Source of the DNA: Torymus aiolomorphi
Taxonomy: Eukaryota > Arthropoda > Insecta > Hymenoptera > Torymidae
DNA length: 64,000 bases
NCBI GenBank assembly: GCA_036365515.1
Contig: CM070873.1
Coordinates: 224,827,876-224,891,875 of the forward strand
Direction of reading: 5' to 3'
A model generated the notes under the pieces. It made no database searches, had not been told where the DNA came from, and worked only from the letters and a program-made list of their open reading frames with translations. The position numbers and the translations under genes were made by a program. Numbering within the stretch: position 1 is the first letter of the stretch; every line of letters starts with the position of its first letter. Shown here one piece after another: positions 24,586 to 36,993 of the stretch.

Positions 24586-27500
24586 ATCCTTATGATAGTA
24601 TTAATGAACATATTAAATTTTAAAGTACAAATTTATTTATTAACATACTAACAAAATATAATTATATGTACAGTGCGTTGACTTATAAACTGTGTTTTTA
24701 CGTTATATAAAACATAATATCGTTACATAATAATTCGTTAATTTTTATAAACGTGATACATCAGTGCACAAACATGTAAACACAGGCTTAGCTCACGCCG
24801 CGCCGCACCACCGATGTTGCTAGCGCGCGTCTTTATTAATAACGCTCTATTTAAGTCATTTATTATTAAATCAATTTGAAACTTTGTCAGAAACTTATTA
24901 GACTATTAAGGAACAAATGTCTCGCTAGAAGTTTTTCCTAGCTTCAACTTCCCTCGATATTTTGTTCCGTTAAAGTTAAGAAAACGTAATTACCGATCGC
25001 AATATATTTGCAATTAAATAATTATTAACAATTATCGATTTACATCCTTTTATCAATTCCATAGGCAACGCTGGAGTATTCTGCACGTCCTTGTCAAATT
25101 TCAAAATATTTCGATGATATTTGACCAAGTTTGGACGATTAATGTTTTTGAAAGCTATTAAAAATAAATGAACAAAATTTTCAGTTTTTAATTTTTATAT
25201 TAAAAAGAAAGTCGAATAAAAAATTCCTTCTAGGTAAAAATACTTCTTTTCATTCCCTACAAGGTGATATTTTTTAAAAATTAATTTGGCTACATTGAAA
25301 ATTTAGTCAATTTGACAATATTTTTACGGGTTTTCGAGCGCTAACCCGCTTATTGCATCCGGCCCTTCAATTATTCATCAGTTGAAAAAAAAAACTATAG
25401 AGAAGTAAAATGAGTAAACAGTACAAGAACCACGTAAGCTTTCTGTATTTTGTATGTAACTGTTTCGCCATAAACTTGAGCTACAATATAACGAAACATA
25501 CACACAATTCATTTCACCGAAAAAAAAAGTATTAACAACCCTCTTCTGTTTTGCAAGCAGATCATGTTTGTCTGTTTGTTTGGGGGAAGGGGATTTTTCT
25601 GGGGCAATCTTATTTTAAGAAAATTTACCACAGGCTGAGTATTAATGGATTTAAGTCTGTTATATTATTTAATACACTTGATTGTGGTTTAAACAATAAA
25701 ACTATAAATCTATGAAATTAATTATTTGTAAACATACCTTTCGTCGTAGTTTGTCGAAAGCTTCATTTAAATTAAACATTCTGCGCCTCTCGCGAATGTT
25801 TGCCGCCCTCCTTTGCGATACCGTCGCAACCCTGCGTCTGGGCTTCTTCGATGACGACGAAGAGATACTCGAAGACCGCCCATTTCGATTGTAGTTACTA
25901 AAATTAAAAGAAAAAACACTTTTAGCTATCACTTTCAAAATCTATATTTAAATAAATATTGCATAGATATCACACATTTTTTTAGCTATGCATATAAATA
26001 CTGAATATAAATAACCCAAAATAAATTGTATTATTCATCTATTTTATCAATAAAAAGAGCTAAAGTTAAACATTTATAAATAAATTGAGTCATAGACCAA
26101 AGAAACGTCACTATATGCACAAGCAATCATAATTTCCTAATTCCTTTTTTTATATCCTACTATATAAGGTGAAATGATAAGTAAACGCCATCTCATTGTT
26201 TGTCGAAATATACTACGCGCCACCCAAAAATCTCGGCTTTGCAAACGTAAATACATGTATAATTAGTATTGTTTTAATTTTGAGAAACAATGAGTCGACA
26301 GGAACCACCGAAAACAACGTTGTGCATTATATCTATAAGGAAAAATCTCCAGAACTTTTGACTTTTGATTAAAAAAGAAAGAAAAAAATTAAATACAAGC
26401 ACACATCTTTTAGAAAATTTTTTATATATCTTTTGACATAAAAAATAATATTTTCCAAGCGTTAATCATTTTTATTGAACGCTAAAAACTTCATCAATAA
26501 CAAATGTAAAATATTCATATTTCCATAGAAATGATTTTCTTTTTTACTGTTTTAATTTATTTTTTTAACAATAATTATTGTAATTTTATGCAAATTTATA
26601 ATGAAAAATGCCTTTTCGACATTTATAACGTACATATAAACTAACTGGTGTAGGAAAACCGGAAATTAGGCCAATAACGAGCATTTGTGATACTAGTAAA
26701 AACTAGACGCTTTTGAGGCAAATTCTTAAAAAATTTAGTATAGCGTCTTGCATACACTAATAATAATTTTAATATATTTTATAAATTTTATAAATAAATA
26801 AATAAATAGACTTTTTACATTTTTTGAACCTCTTCCTTCTTACTTTTTGATGACTTCACTTTCCTAATTGCCACATTCTTTGCTGTAAGTGGGTGTATGT
26901 ACACTATGCAGATTGCAAGTGCATTTATTTCTATGTGGGGAAATATTATTAGTTCGTAGACGCGTGGTGAGTTTGTGTGTGGTTGTATGTGTGGTTGTGT
27001 GTGTGTATGCGTGTACGCGTGCGCGTGTGGGTGTGTGTGTGTGCACGCGCGCGTGCGGTTGTGCGTGATGCATGTGCATGTGTGTGTGTGTTCGACGTAT
27101 TTGTGAAAAAGTATTGATATTGTAACAATATCAATAATGTTTAACTGTTTAGAAATGAAAAAAAACATTTAAAATCCCTTCTATCAGATTAAAAATTATT
27201 AATAAACAAACAAAATTATATAAAAAAATCGGTGTATGAATTTAGCGTTTTTTTAAGGTGGCTCCAGCGTTGGGTATCGTATCAAGTGGGGGGCCTGCGG
27301 GCGCCTCAGTTAACATTTACAGTTTTTCGCAAAATTAAAGCTTTAAATTTAAACCTATATAACTACAAATGATTTATACGCATATAACTTGTAAAAAAAT
27401 ATCACCAATATAATAAAACAGAATGAAAAGGTTCATTTTCGCCCCATGAGAAGCGCCCCCAAAAAGTAAAATTACGTACTTTGATAGTTATTTGCTCTCT

Positions 27501-28948
27501 AAATTGCATGTTGACCTACAATTTTTTTATACCGTCAAAACCGCTGTTTCAAATCCTATAACCACATACTTTTTTTACTGAAAACACATTTTTTATTACT
27601 TTGAATACGCGATTTAAATTTCATTCTCGATCAAATTCCCAGAAGCTGCATGTTCAAAATGAACATTTTGTGATGCAATTTTCTCGCTAATTTTGTTGTT
27701 GACCCCACTTTTTCTTTACGGCAATCGAAAGTTGAAGATTTCAACTGTATCTTCTTTTCCAAAGTTCATCTTAGTCTATAATTTTATGTAAAGTCGCTGG
27801 AGCCACCGTATTACATTATTTCGGTCAATATTTACTGATTACACTGTGGTTTTGAGCATTTTCTCAAATAACAAAATTGTGCCATTAAAAATAGTACATT
27901 TCGACACGGGTGGGGAAATCGATTATTTAGCTGGTGTGACTTTTTGCACGAGCGAAGCGAGTGCGAAAAAGTCACACCACCTAAATAATCGACTTACGCA
28001 CTAGTTTCGAACGGTATTTTATACCACGAGCGCCGAAAAATCGTATCAAAGTTGTGATTTTGAGGTTAGAGTGGTATAAATAAAATTTTTTGAGGTCAAT
28101 TACGCACACTAGTACACTTATGTTTCTGCTTATAAAAAGCTCATTTTTTAAGGCACACTTTTCGGATGGGGCTAGATTTTTTGTTTTTTTTCGGCAATAA
28201 CAAGTAGGAATTACAGAAATTGAATTTATTAAACGCTAAAATGGTTAGAAACCATGTATATTTAGATGTATGAAAAAAAAGGGTGACACACTTGTTTAAC
28301 AGTCCATCATTTTGTTTATAAGAATGTCATACTTTTTTGAATATCATGGAAATTTTCGTCTTTGTAAATACTATCATTAACTCACACTTGAAAAGCCCCT
28401 GGTGGACGCTAAAAAAGTGCCAGTAAAAAATGTGCTTAAATTTACCGATTGTGACAAAATTCGACTCCTATATAAAATGTAGATTTTCTTCAAATTTGTT
28501 GTTAACACAACAGCTAAAATCAAGAACATTTTTATAGTTCTTACGTAACTTGTTCTAAATAAGGGTAGAATGATGTAAAACACTCACATCATATGCTATT
28601 TATTCCTATTTATATAGGAAAATATATGACGAACATAAAAGTTAAAAGTTCTAGAGATTTCCCCATAACGACTCGCTTGGAACTTAGGCGCCGTCGGCTT
28701 ATTTCTCAAAACGGCCTCAAGAGTGTTATAGAATAATCATTGCGTTAGTAAATCACACGCATCGTGCTTCAAACGAAAACAATGCCACGGCTATTGTTAT
28801 CTCACCTCTGGTGTAGCAGAGCGCACGGCTGCCTGTAGAGCCCGTGCTCGTTGACATGCGGATGCGAGGGCGGCGGCGCCGACGGGTAGAGGACCGAGCT
28901 GTCCCACATCGGGTAGCTGCCGATCTCGTTGCCTCCGTAGTGCGTCAT
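23418..28948 (-). CDS. Fer3: Fer3 / FERD3L-type bHLH transcription factor (152 aa)
   Basis: Three coding exons are 28806-28948 (start), 25738-25897 and 23418-23573 (stop TAA). The junctions are GT-AG, the phases agree (2, 0), and the sum is 459 nt. The N-terminus [15 protein letters not shown] is followed by a serine run (56-64). The bHLH runs from about 77 to 131: basic region [19 protein letters not shown], helix 1 to RRK, and loop/helix 2 [20 protein letters not shown]. The [12 protein letters not shown] and [18 protein letters not shown] combination is diagnostic for the Fer3/FERD3L (Nato3) subfamily and differs from Fer1/PTF1A. Known members are nuclear E-box binding factors, acting as heterodimers with E proteins in neural or midgut lineages. 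An intron splits the domain exactly before VPTF. The length is close to vertebrate FERD3L. Both introns carry large foldback elements. Confidence 0.92.
23904..25372. mobile_element. Large foldback element, ~0.58 kb inverted arms, in Fer3 intron 2
   Basis: The left arm 23904-24486 starts AATTGAAGGGCCGGAT and ends near GCGGCGTGAGCTC. The right arm 24789-25372 is its reverse complement with few differences. The 300 bp spacer is AT-rich and includes a GT microsatellite. No transposase frame is visible. The arms contain an in-phase GC-rich patch (GACGCGCGCTAGCAATATCG). A target duplication cannot be fixed (AATT on both sides is palindromic). Confidence 0.85.
24554..24580. repeat. (GT)n microsatellite
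   Basis: A short GT run lies in the spacer of the large foldback element. Confidence 0.9.
26955..27092. repeat. GT-rich microsatellite tract
   Basis: An imperfect GTGTGTGT/GCGCGTGT tract lies in Fer3 intron 1. ORFs across it (His-Thr repeats) are not genes. Confidence 0.9.
27257..27807. mobile_element. Non-autonomous element with GGTGGCTCC termini, copy 2
   Basis: It begins TTAA|GGTGGCTCCAGCG and ends CGCTGGAGCCACC. The right flank reads GTATTA, so the TTAA on that side has decayed or the boundary is shifted. The termini match those of the element at 18836-19790. It lies in Fer3 intron 1. Confidence 0.7.
27905..28015. repeat. Perfect-looking hairpin with GCACGAGCGAAGCGAGTGC centre
   Basis: Sequence CGATTATTTAGCTGGTGTGA at about 27929 recurs in reverse complement on the other side (TCACACCACCTAAATAATCG). 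The centre is itself palindromic. Similar CTTCGCTCG words occur in the composite repeat near 5341 and 6410, suggesting a shared family. It lies in Fer3 intron 1. Confidence 0.7.
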
Positions 28949-29317
28949 CTCCGACGTGGTTGTTATTACCTAGTTTTTTTTTTGGGAAACTACGGTTTAC
29001 TAATGCGAGCAAATGCAGCACAATCAAAGCACACTATATATTTGAAGCGAATAACAAACAAACAGCGTTATTTTAGTAGAATTTGATTATTTAAGCAAAT
29101 CGTGTGATAACAAATAATATTATTTTTGTATTAGACTTGAAAATATATAGTAACAGTAAAAACGTTAAACTTGAACGTTAAAAGTGTCAATAACCAACTA
29201 TGATCCTGCAATATCACAACCGCTCTTTGTATTCTAAACTATTCAACCACTCATTAACCACTCACTAAAATGCTTTATTGCATCAAATTCACTTGAACCG
29301 AGAAAAAATTCACTTAC

Positions 29318-29365
29318 TGGAGCTTGATTCCCGTTAATTTCCCACAACGGTTCGGAGTAGCTCAT
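29318..29365 (-). other. Candidate alternative N-terminal exon for Fer3
   Basis: An ATG at 29365 opens MSYSEPLWEINGNQAP and ends at a consensus donor (CCA|GTAAGTG). The frame continues open upstream to about 29460. Joined in phase 0 to a possible acceptor ACTAG at 28970, it would read through seven more codons into the Fer3 ATG in frame. The acceptor has an A-rich rather than pyrimidine-rich tract, which is a weakness. It could be coincidence. Confidence 0.3.
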
Positions 29366-30039
29366 ATCACGTGCTGATTTCAATGATGCGTCGACTTTTC
29401 CGATTCCACACCCAGACAAAAAACTTAAAACCGCAGGAGTCACGTAGATAGAACCGGCCCCGTCAAAAAGTCACTCGCGAGTGTTGACGAAGTCAGGTAG
29501 GATCATAACCCGGGGGGTGTAGGCGCCGCCGAGGAGTCGGAAATTTTGATGGCGGACACGCCCCCTCAGTCAGGAGCGTCGCGCCGTTCAACCCCCCCGC
29601 GCGTATTTTCCGATTCTCCACGGAGTCGAACACCCCTGATGCGTTATGCGTCAAAATTAATAACGTATATATATTTAGCCATAATTTACCAAAGGAATTC
29701 TGACTTTACAGCATTTTATTGTATTTCAAAAAAATGTTCGTCTTAGTTAGGGGATTTAGTATTTTTATTCGGATGACAACGCGCAAAACGTAGGTTTTAA
29801 TTTTTTTAATGGAACAAAACTAATAGATTAATATTATATAAAAAAATAATGGTTAAAAAATGCAAAATCTCGCTGTTAAACTTATATTAATGCCATTCCG
29901 ATGTTTAGGTCAAAATAAATACGAACTCGTAAACTAAAAAAGCACAAAAATCTTGAAATGTCGAATTTTGTACGATCCTATACCCAAAATCAACTCAACG
30001 TTTATATGAATATATAGAAATACAAACATCGTAACGACG

Positions 30040-30170
30040 AAGGGGTCGTCGCGACACGTGCGTGGTAGCGCCAGCTTCCCATTGGCTGGCGGGAAGGGTG
30101 AGCGCGAGCTCGGTGCCACGTGATTGGCCGGCGCGGTATCAAGGGGTGGAACCTTGCCGAGATGATCATC
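30040..30170 (-). promoter_or_regulatory. Candidate Fer3 promoter or enhancer block (CCAAT and CACGTG boxes)
   Basis: A GC-rich island in AT-rich DNA, about 1.1 kb upstream of the Fer3 start. Read on the minus strand it has two CCAAT boxes (at 30081-30085 and 30123-30127) and two perfect E-boxes CACGTG (30055-30060 and 30117-30122); the second pair abuts as CCAATCACGTG. Spacing and orientation fit a promoter-proximal element for Fer3, but no transcription start could be placed. Confidence 0.45.
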
Positions 30171-30199
30171 GTCGTTATGCGTATATTACTTAGCAACCC

Positions 30200-31900
30200 G
30201 TATGTGCGTATATTTGAGTGAGATATGCAAAATATTTGGGATTCTGAGATTTGGAATAACAATATAATGTTACCGTCTTTCTATTCAATCGATTTTAATA
30301 TACCTACATACTTCCTTTAGAAAAAATATCAGAAATAAGCTTTATTATGTCTCTATATAATATTAAAAAATAAAAGTATTTTTATTGTTACGATTTAATA
30401 TTAATGCATATATTTTATTTTTTATAATCTTCAGACGATTATAAATTAACAATGATGAGTTGTACCTAATATTGTATTACATTTTTAGTTTCGATTTATA
30501 ATCGATAAATATCTTTTTTTTTAATTTATTTTATTTTCTTTCAAAATTATAAGCTCCTTGAAAACATAGTTGAGTAATTCTAGAACTAAAATGCGTTGAA
30601 CATTTTCATTTATTATAATATTGTTATTATTAATAATAGTATATAATTATAACATTTAAAACAGTGATATTTCTTTTTTGATTTTTTGAAGATAAATTCT
30701 TTTTTTATTTTTTATTCCTTATTATTTTTAGTAGCCTGCGTCAACTCGATTTAAAAAATTTTATTCTTTATTTAACTATTTGGCAAAGCGAAACAATTAT
30801 TCCCCCCTTTCAAACAGTGATATTTGTAATTGAGACAACCTCTATTTTATATGTTCAATATCAATGAATTCACATTGAACTTTGCGACTTTGACCTCTTT
30901 CCATTTATCAAGCCGTAACTCAAATCTCCCAGTAATGTAGTTGCATAGTATCTATTTTATTTGCAATGTACTCATACCGTCTCGTTATAACGTTAAAAAA
31001 TTATAAAATGTGACATTCAATACTAACCATATATGTTTTATATGTTACGATTATAAAAAATATCTTTGATACATTCACCTTAAGATATGTATCAAATTAT
31101 ATATATATCGGATTTTGTTATGCTTAATAGACAATGATTAGTACAACAATTCTTGTGAAATGGGGGAAAACACTCGTCGAAAATGATTAGAATATTTTAT
31201 AATTTTAAAATTACAAAAAAAAAAAATCTATAAAATTTAATGATATCATTTTGTATTTAGTACGTATTTGCTGTCGATGATGGTTACGATAATATGAGAA
31301 ATAAGAAATAATAATGCAGAAAAAAAAACAAAAAATAATAGAAATATAAGCGATGATAAAAAAATGAACTAAAAAGACTCATGTTAATTTAAGCTTAATT
31401 AGCAATTACTCGGCAGCTAGACACATTTTTTTTATATTATAGTTTACTTCTGTTTACTTCTGTTCACTTCTATTACTTCCTCCTAGAGGAAGCTTTGTGA
31501 CAGTAATAAAAAAAAATCAAAGAGATTTTTTTGAGTTGTTGTAAAAACATGTTATAATTGTTTTTCGAGGTTTTAGGAATCAAAATACATGATTTTTGAA
31601 AAATGTCTGTATGGATGTACGCCTGAATCTTAGCTTCTACTCGATCGATTTTAACCGGACAGGTCTCATTATTTTTTTTTTTTTTGTGTGATGGCGGGTC
31701 AAAAATTCATTTTTTGATTCGCCGATGCGCTTTTGTTTTATTTCGAATTTTCGATTTTCTCAAAATTGATTTTTGTTTTTTTTTTTTTTAATGATAAGAT
31801 CCAGATATTTGAATCGAATAGATAGCATTTGAAAGAGCATTAAAATACCTATATTTTCTAAAAAAAAAAAAAAAAAAATATTCTCTAGCTATCACGGTTC
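30200..31900. other. Intergenic AT-rich DNA, no gene seen
   Basis: Long A/T runs and no open frame with recognisable content. Confidence 0.55.
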
Positions 31901-33110
31901 TTTTTTATTAACAAAAACGTGTTTTTTTTTTAAGCTTATAACTCCTAAACTAAACGGTCAATTTTCTTGAAAATATCATGATAATGCAGAATATAAATAG
32001 CTATAATCTGTAAAATTTTGAATCCATTTTGTTGACTAGTTTTAAAAAAAAATTGTAATATAAAAAAAATTAATTTTGTATGTCCAACGATTACGGGAGT
32101 AAAATTGACTTAATCGCTTCGAAATTCCTTGTAGAGGTAGATTTTGGATAGCTCTCGGTCGAGTTCTTTGGGCAAACTGATTAGTCCAGAAATTTCAGAA
32201 ATATTTGAGGTTAAAATTTTTTTAACCTTTTTTTCAAATCGTAATTTCTCGAGAAGTGCTCCATGTATCAGCTCCAAATTTATAGACAATTTTGTATGTG
32301 ATATAGGTAATATGTGTGCCAGTTTTCATCTAGATCGTACGATTACTTTTTGAGCTATTTGAATTTGAAAATTTTCGTATTTTATAAAGTCATTTTCTTT
32401 GTTGCACGATAACTAGAGAAAACTAAAATTCGTTTAATCATGTTGAAATTTTGTGGAGATGTAGACTTTATATATTATCGTATAAGATCCTTTAGGTAAA
32501 AGAATTGTCTCATGATGTTTAGAGATATGGTTAAAATTTTTTTACAATTTTTTTCAAAATCGTAATTTCTCAATGACGACTTCCTGTATCAACTGGAAAT
32601 TTATAAACTATTTTGTATGCGATATAGACAATACCTGTGTAAAATTTCATTCAGATTATATGGTTATTTTTTTAGATGTTTGATATTTAAAATTTTAATA
32701 TTTTTGAAAATGACTTTCTTTGTTGTCGCACAATATAGCTATATTAAAATTGTTTTAATTTCTTTCATATTTGGTGGATATTTAGAGTTTGTATATTATT
32801 TATTAGAAGAGTTCTTAGGGTAAAAGAATTCGTTTATGAATTTCAGAGATATTTGAGATTAAAACTATTTTAGCTCTCTTTTAAAATCGCAATTATTCGG
32901 GAACGCATTTATGTATACTAGAAAATGGAAATTACATGCGCTATGCCCTATGCGCGCGTGTTGTGTGTTTTTGTTTTGTAATAGCCATTTATTACTTTTA
33001 AGGTTAGAACCTTTTTCTTACATCAGAAATTCCAAAAAGAGCACACAAATACGGACAGGCATACTACTAGAGACAAGTACCCTATGTGTGAAATTTCATA
33101 AAGAAAATAT
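31900..33110. repeat. Degenerate tandem array, ~324 bp unit
   Basis: Diverged copies of a unit containing CGTAATTTCTCGAGAAGTGC, then CTGTATCAACTGGAAATTTA and TTTTGTATG-GATATAG-AATA words, recur at about 32239, 32563 and 32887, a period of 324 bp. A poorer copy begins near 31918. The period is seen directly; the copies are too diverged to be recent. No coding content. Confidence 0.65.
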
Positions 33111-33640
33111 AATTTGAAGTAAAGGTTATTTAGGAATTTTAAAAGGTTTTGACGATAATATTACAATCAATTATTTTATTTATTTTTCACACATAATTTA
33201 AACGAAAATCATACCTATTATTTTATTCATATTTTATACATAATTAAAAAATTAATACTTTTTAGTCTTCATAAATGAATTTAATTATTATTATATCATA
33301 AATTGTTGCAAAAATTATAAATTTTGTTATTAAAACTTAATTAAAGGAATAAGCAAATTAAGTTTGAGGAAGCCACGGGCCAACGAATTGGCAGCGATAT
33401 TTTTCTCTATATTTAAGTTTTTTTCTGTTTTTTTTTCTTATATATATTTTTGATTTTTCCTGTTTCAAATGTTCTAATTCATATAGAAAAAAAAACGAAA
33501 AAACAGAAATAGAAACAGAAAAACCCGATAAAAAACAAAAATATGTAGAAAAACTCTGAAGTATAGAAAGATACATAGAAAAAAAGGAAATCCATTAAGG
33601 TCTCTGGAAGAACCCATTTCCCCTATATTTTTCGAAATAT

Positions 33641-33702
33641 TATACCCATAACTTTGTTATTTGTTATATGGTATACCCATAACTTTGTTATTTGTTATAT
33701 GG
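33641..33702. repeat. Perfect 31 bp tandem duplication
   Basis: A 31 bp unit starting TATACCCATAACTTTGTTAT is present twice, head to tail, without a mismatch. Confidence 0.95.
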
Positions 33703-34806
33703 CATTCAGAAAAACGCTGAGACACATACCCATTTATTTTGCAAATGAAAAATTTCCCGGAGATTTATAAAAATCTAGGGCTCGCGTATTCCTGATGCTC
33801 TCTTTCTCAGTATTATCCACTTTAGATTTTCTCATTGAGATCGCATTCAACAGCATGCCCCGTTAATCTTATGAAATTCTAAAAATCATCAAGCACCCTC
33901 TATAATACCCAGCAAACTCTTTGAAAGCTAATCAATCGGACACCGATACTTCCGGAATTCACGCCAGCACAGCGCACGCATCCCGGAAACAGCTCTCATC
34001 TTCTTCTCTCTCCGCCAGCGGCACGCGTCGGCTAATTCGAACATATTCTCCGCTTCAGATATATATACGCATCGCCTCCCGCACACGCGCGCGCAAGAAT
34101 TAATCAAACAGACATTAGCCGAGTCACTTGACGTACGCTGCAATTTCGCCGTGTCGAATCCGAGCGGGCGTGTTTGCTCCCGCCGCCCGGGGTGCATAAA
34201 ATTATTAATATGGAATAACAGGGGCGCGTCCCGTCCCCTTTTGTTCCTCGGCCGCTTATGTCTCTTCATATATATGAGCGACGGGGATGGGGTTCGGTGG
34301 GTCTTGGTGAAAGCAGAGATTTTCCGCGATTACGGGATACGGTGTCATTTGCGGGGCGGAGGTGAGGGCGCGTATGCGGACAATTCGCCACGAGAGATCA
34401 GCCGTGACACCGAGATAGTCTCGGTATATAGGCAGGCTGTCTGGAAATTAGCGACGATGGTGACGAATGAAGCTTTTTTCGTTCTTGTGTTATGTAGATG
34501 ATTGAATAATAGCGGGTGAATTGATCTGTTATCAAAAGTGTAATAATGGAATGGAATAATTATATCTTATAAGAAAATTCATTTTGGTAAATGTTATTTA
34601 ATAATAACATTTTTATTTTAGGAAGTAGCTTCATTGTAAATATACTGTATAAATAGAATCTATATTATTGAAATATTAAAAAGCCAAGTGTAGTCCTAAA
34701 ACATTACCTTTATACCAAATAAAGTTCTAAACTAAAATTTAAATACTTTTACAATGTTCTTCTTACAAAAAATTGATAGTATGATATCACAGAGGGATGG
34801 TTATTG
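33703..34806. other. Intergenic, with a GC-rich island at 34130-34480
   Basis: The stretch shifts from AT-rich to GC-rich DNA (CpG-containing) between about 33940 and 34480. Short open frames here have no family resemblance on either strand. It may be regulatory or an unrecognised 5' exon. Confidence 0.4.
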
Positions 34807-35178
34807 TTAATATCCTGCGTTTGCCAATTTCATCTTTTTCGAAGTCGGAGCGTTGGGGTTCGCGTCGGAATCGCTATAGTTATGCTCGAGCGAAGTAATA
34901 ACTGCAAGCTGACGCCTCGGATCAATGCCGCGGAAGTCGAGGCTGGAAAGCTCCAGGGGTGAGTTTCGTGCTGGAAACTCAAGCTTTTCCCTCTCGTATT
35001 GTGTGTAATATAGACAAAAATACTCCAAATAAGTTAACTTTTCGAAGTATTTTGAGGTAGTAAAACCTTCTTTTAATAAAAAATAATATTGATCAATCAT
35101 TTTTTCCAATATATGTAATTTTACTGATATTGGAAGAATTGTTTTTTTTAACAGTTTGCTATGGGTAGTTACTTTGTT
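34807..35178 (-). CDS. Unassigned ORF, possible terminal exon
   Basis: The minus-strand frame is open from about 35178 to a stop at 34807 (first ATG at 35109, 100 aa). The C-terminal half is hydrophilic and GC-richer than its surroundings (LDFRGIDPRRQLAVITSLEH, ending KKMKLANAGY); the N-terminal half is aromatic-rich (YFCLYYTQYEREK). I do not recognise a family. The local rise in GC content resembles exons in this window, so it might be the last exon of a gene whose other exons I could not find. It could equally be chance. Confidence 0.25.
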   Translation of the reverse strand, partial: NKVTTHSKLLKKTILPISVKLHILEKMIDQYYFLLKEGFTTSKYFEKLTYLEYFCLYYTQYEREKLEFPARNSPLELSSLDFRGIDPRRQLAVITSLEHNYSDSDANPNAPTSKKMKLANAGY

Positions 35179-35179
35179 T

Positions 35180-36993
35180 TATAATCATTTCTGAATTTCA
35201 TAAGCTAACCACATTTATTAATATATGTATCCTATAATTCTTTTTATTTATGTTTTATCCTACTTCACTCGATTACCAAAATACATTTCAGCATCAGCCG
35301 ACTGATCCGTTAAGGACCTCAAACCACTTGTCAACGTAACAAATACACCCGTCTTTACACCGACGTCCAGTCAAACCAGCTAAAGCCTTACAGTGGTAAT
35401 GTCGGAAACGTCAAAAATCACGCCTACACGTCGGATCAGTGATCACCCCAGCAGCGCACGCACCTGCGCTCGGTATTTTTCACGGATTCGGGGAAACTCC
35501 GATCTTTCGGACCCTAATAGGGGCGCTAAAGAGACGCACGTGCGCGCCCGGACAGACACAATGGGGCGCGACAGCCACCCCGCAAGTCATCAGGGCGCAA
35601 GTGAGAGCAACCCCCTTCGGCAGTACGCTTATTAAGTGGATTCGACACGCGCGGCAGAGTTGCGCGCGAGATTTCGTCGCGCGTCGTTATAAAGCGATAC
35701 GTTATTGTTGGGCGAATGTAGGAGGAGAAGGAGGAGAACGTGATTGCGAGGGGATGTCGCGCATGCGGCTGCACCTTGCGCGATATATATCGGGTAGGGA
35801 TGGGTTTTTGTCTGGCTGACGGCTCTTTGTTGCCAGGCCGCAGTCAGAGTTAATACTGTTTAGGCTAATTGCCTATAAATTCAATTTGTCTTGTGTCATA
35901 TTTCATAAGTAAGTTTGATGTATGAGTGTTCAATTTTTCAAATAATGAAATAAGTAAAGAAAAATTCTATTTATGATTATTAGAAGCAGATTGTTTCTAG
36001 GCAAATAATAAACAGGTAATATTTTAAAATTTTTTATTTTTTTATGAGTTAACAATTTTTACAACTTAAGACACCGTCGATACAGCACCAGAACACTTGT
36101 TTTTTTTTTATCAATTTTTCTCTTTTAATTCACACAATATTTTTGTTCTAAATTAATACCTATCATGCGACATAGATCTTTGATATTTGGATTTTTTTTC
36201 TATTTCGACAACGGAGTTTATCAGTGATTTCTCCTTTTAAGCTCCTAGGCACATTTCTTATCTCAAAAATAGTATTCTGATTACACAAAATGGACATTTC
36301 CCTTTGATCTTTAACAATGTTTCTTGTAATGAACATCTTACAAACATGTTTTCGTGGACATATAAAGTTTTACTATATAAAAGCAACCTAGTCTGCATAA
36401 TCAACTATCGTATATAAGCATGAACTTCCAATGAATAATAATAAAATTGTTTAGACATGATCATTAAGTACTCGTTGATCGTTTTTTAAAATTTCCGCTT
36501 AAAATGCTCTATTTGTAAAGAGCATTTTGTCAGGTACAATTGATAATAGTTAAAAACATACATATTTGCAGAACAACTATTCCGAGAAGCAGTTGTCAAT
36601 AGAAATACACATAAAAATTACTGTTTTTTGTTTCCCTTATATTCAAAACAATCAAAGAAATATCGTTATCAAGGAATGTAAAGCCAACAATAGAGAATAC
36701 TTCAAAACGGCACTATAAAAAGAATCGGAAAAAATTCATTAAGAAAATAGCCAGTTTTATCAACTTTCTGACAATTAATTGCTGCATCATCGCCTTCGCA
36801 AGACCACTGTAGTAAAAAAATACAATAAGTGCTATGTATATACTGTCACTCTCATATAAAATATGCGATCACAAAATAAAAACACTATTGTACAATGTGT
36901 GTGTTTGGTATTTATACAGACACATATAATACTTGAAGAGCGAGAGAGAGAAAATAAAAGAGTAGATACGAAAAGAAAAAATGTGTAAATAAA
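35180..36993. other. Intergenic / 3' flank of PPIP5K
   Basis: A GC-rich stretch (about 35380-35830) without recognisable coding content is followed by AT-rich DNA that includes the PPIP5K 3' UTR. No polyadenylation site could be fixed among several candidates. Confidence 0.45.

Noticed and set aside
34151..34501. 116 aa + strand ORF in GC-rich island
   Set aside because: No recognisable family, no splice context, Arg/Gly-rich by composition.
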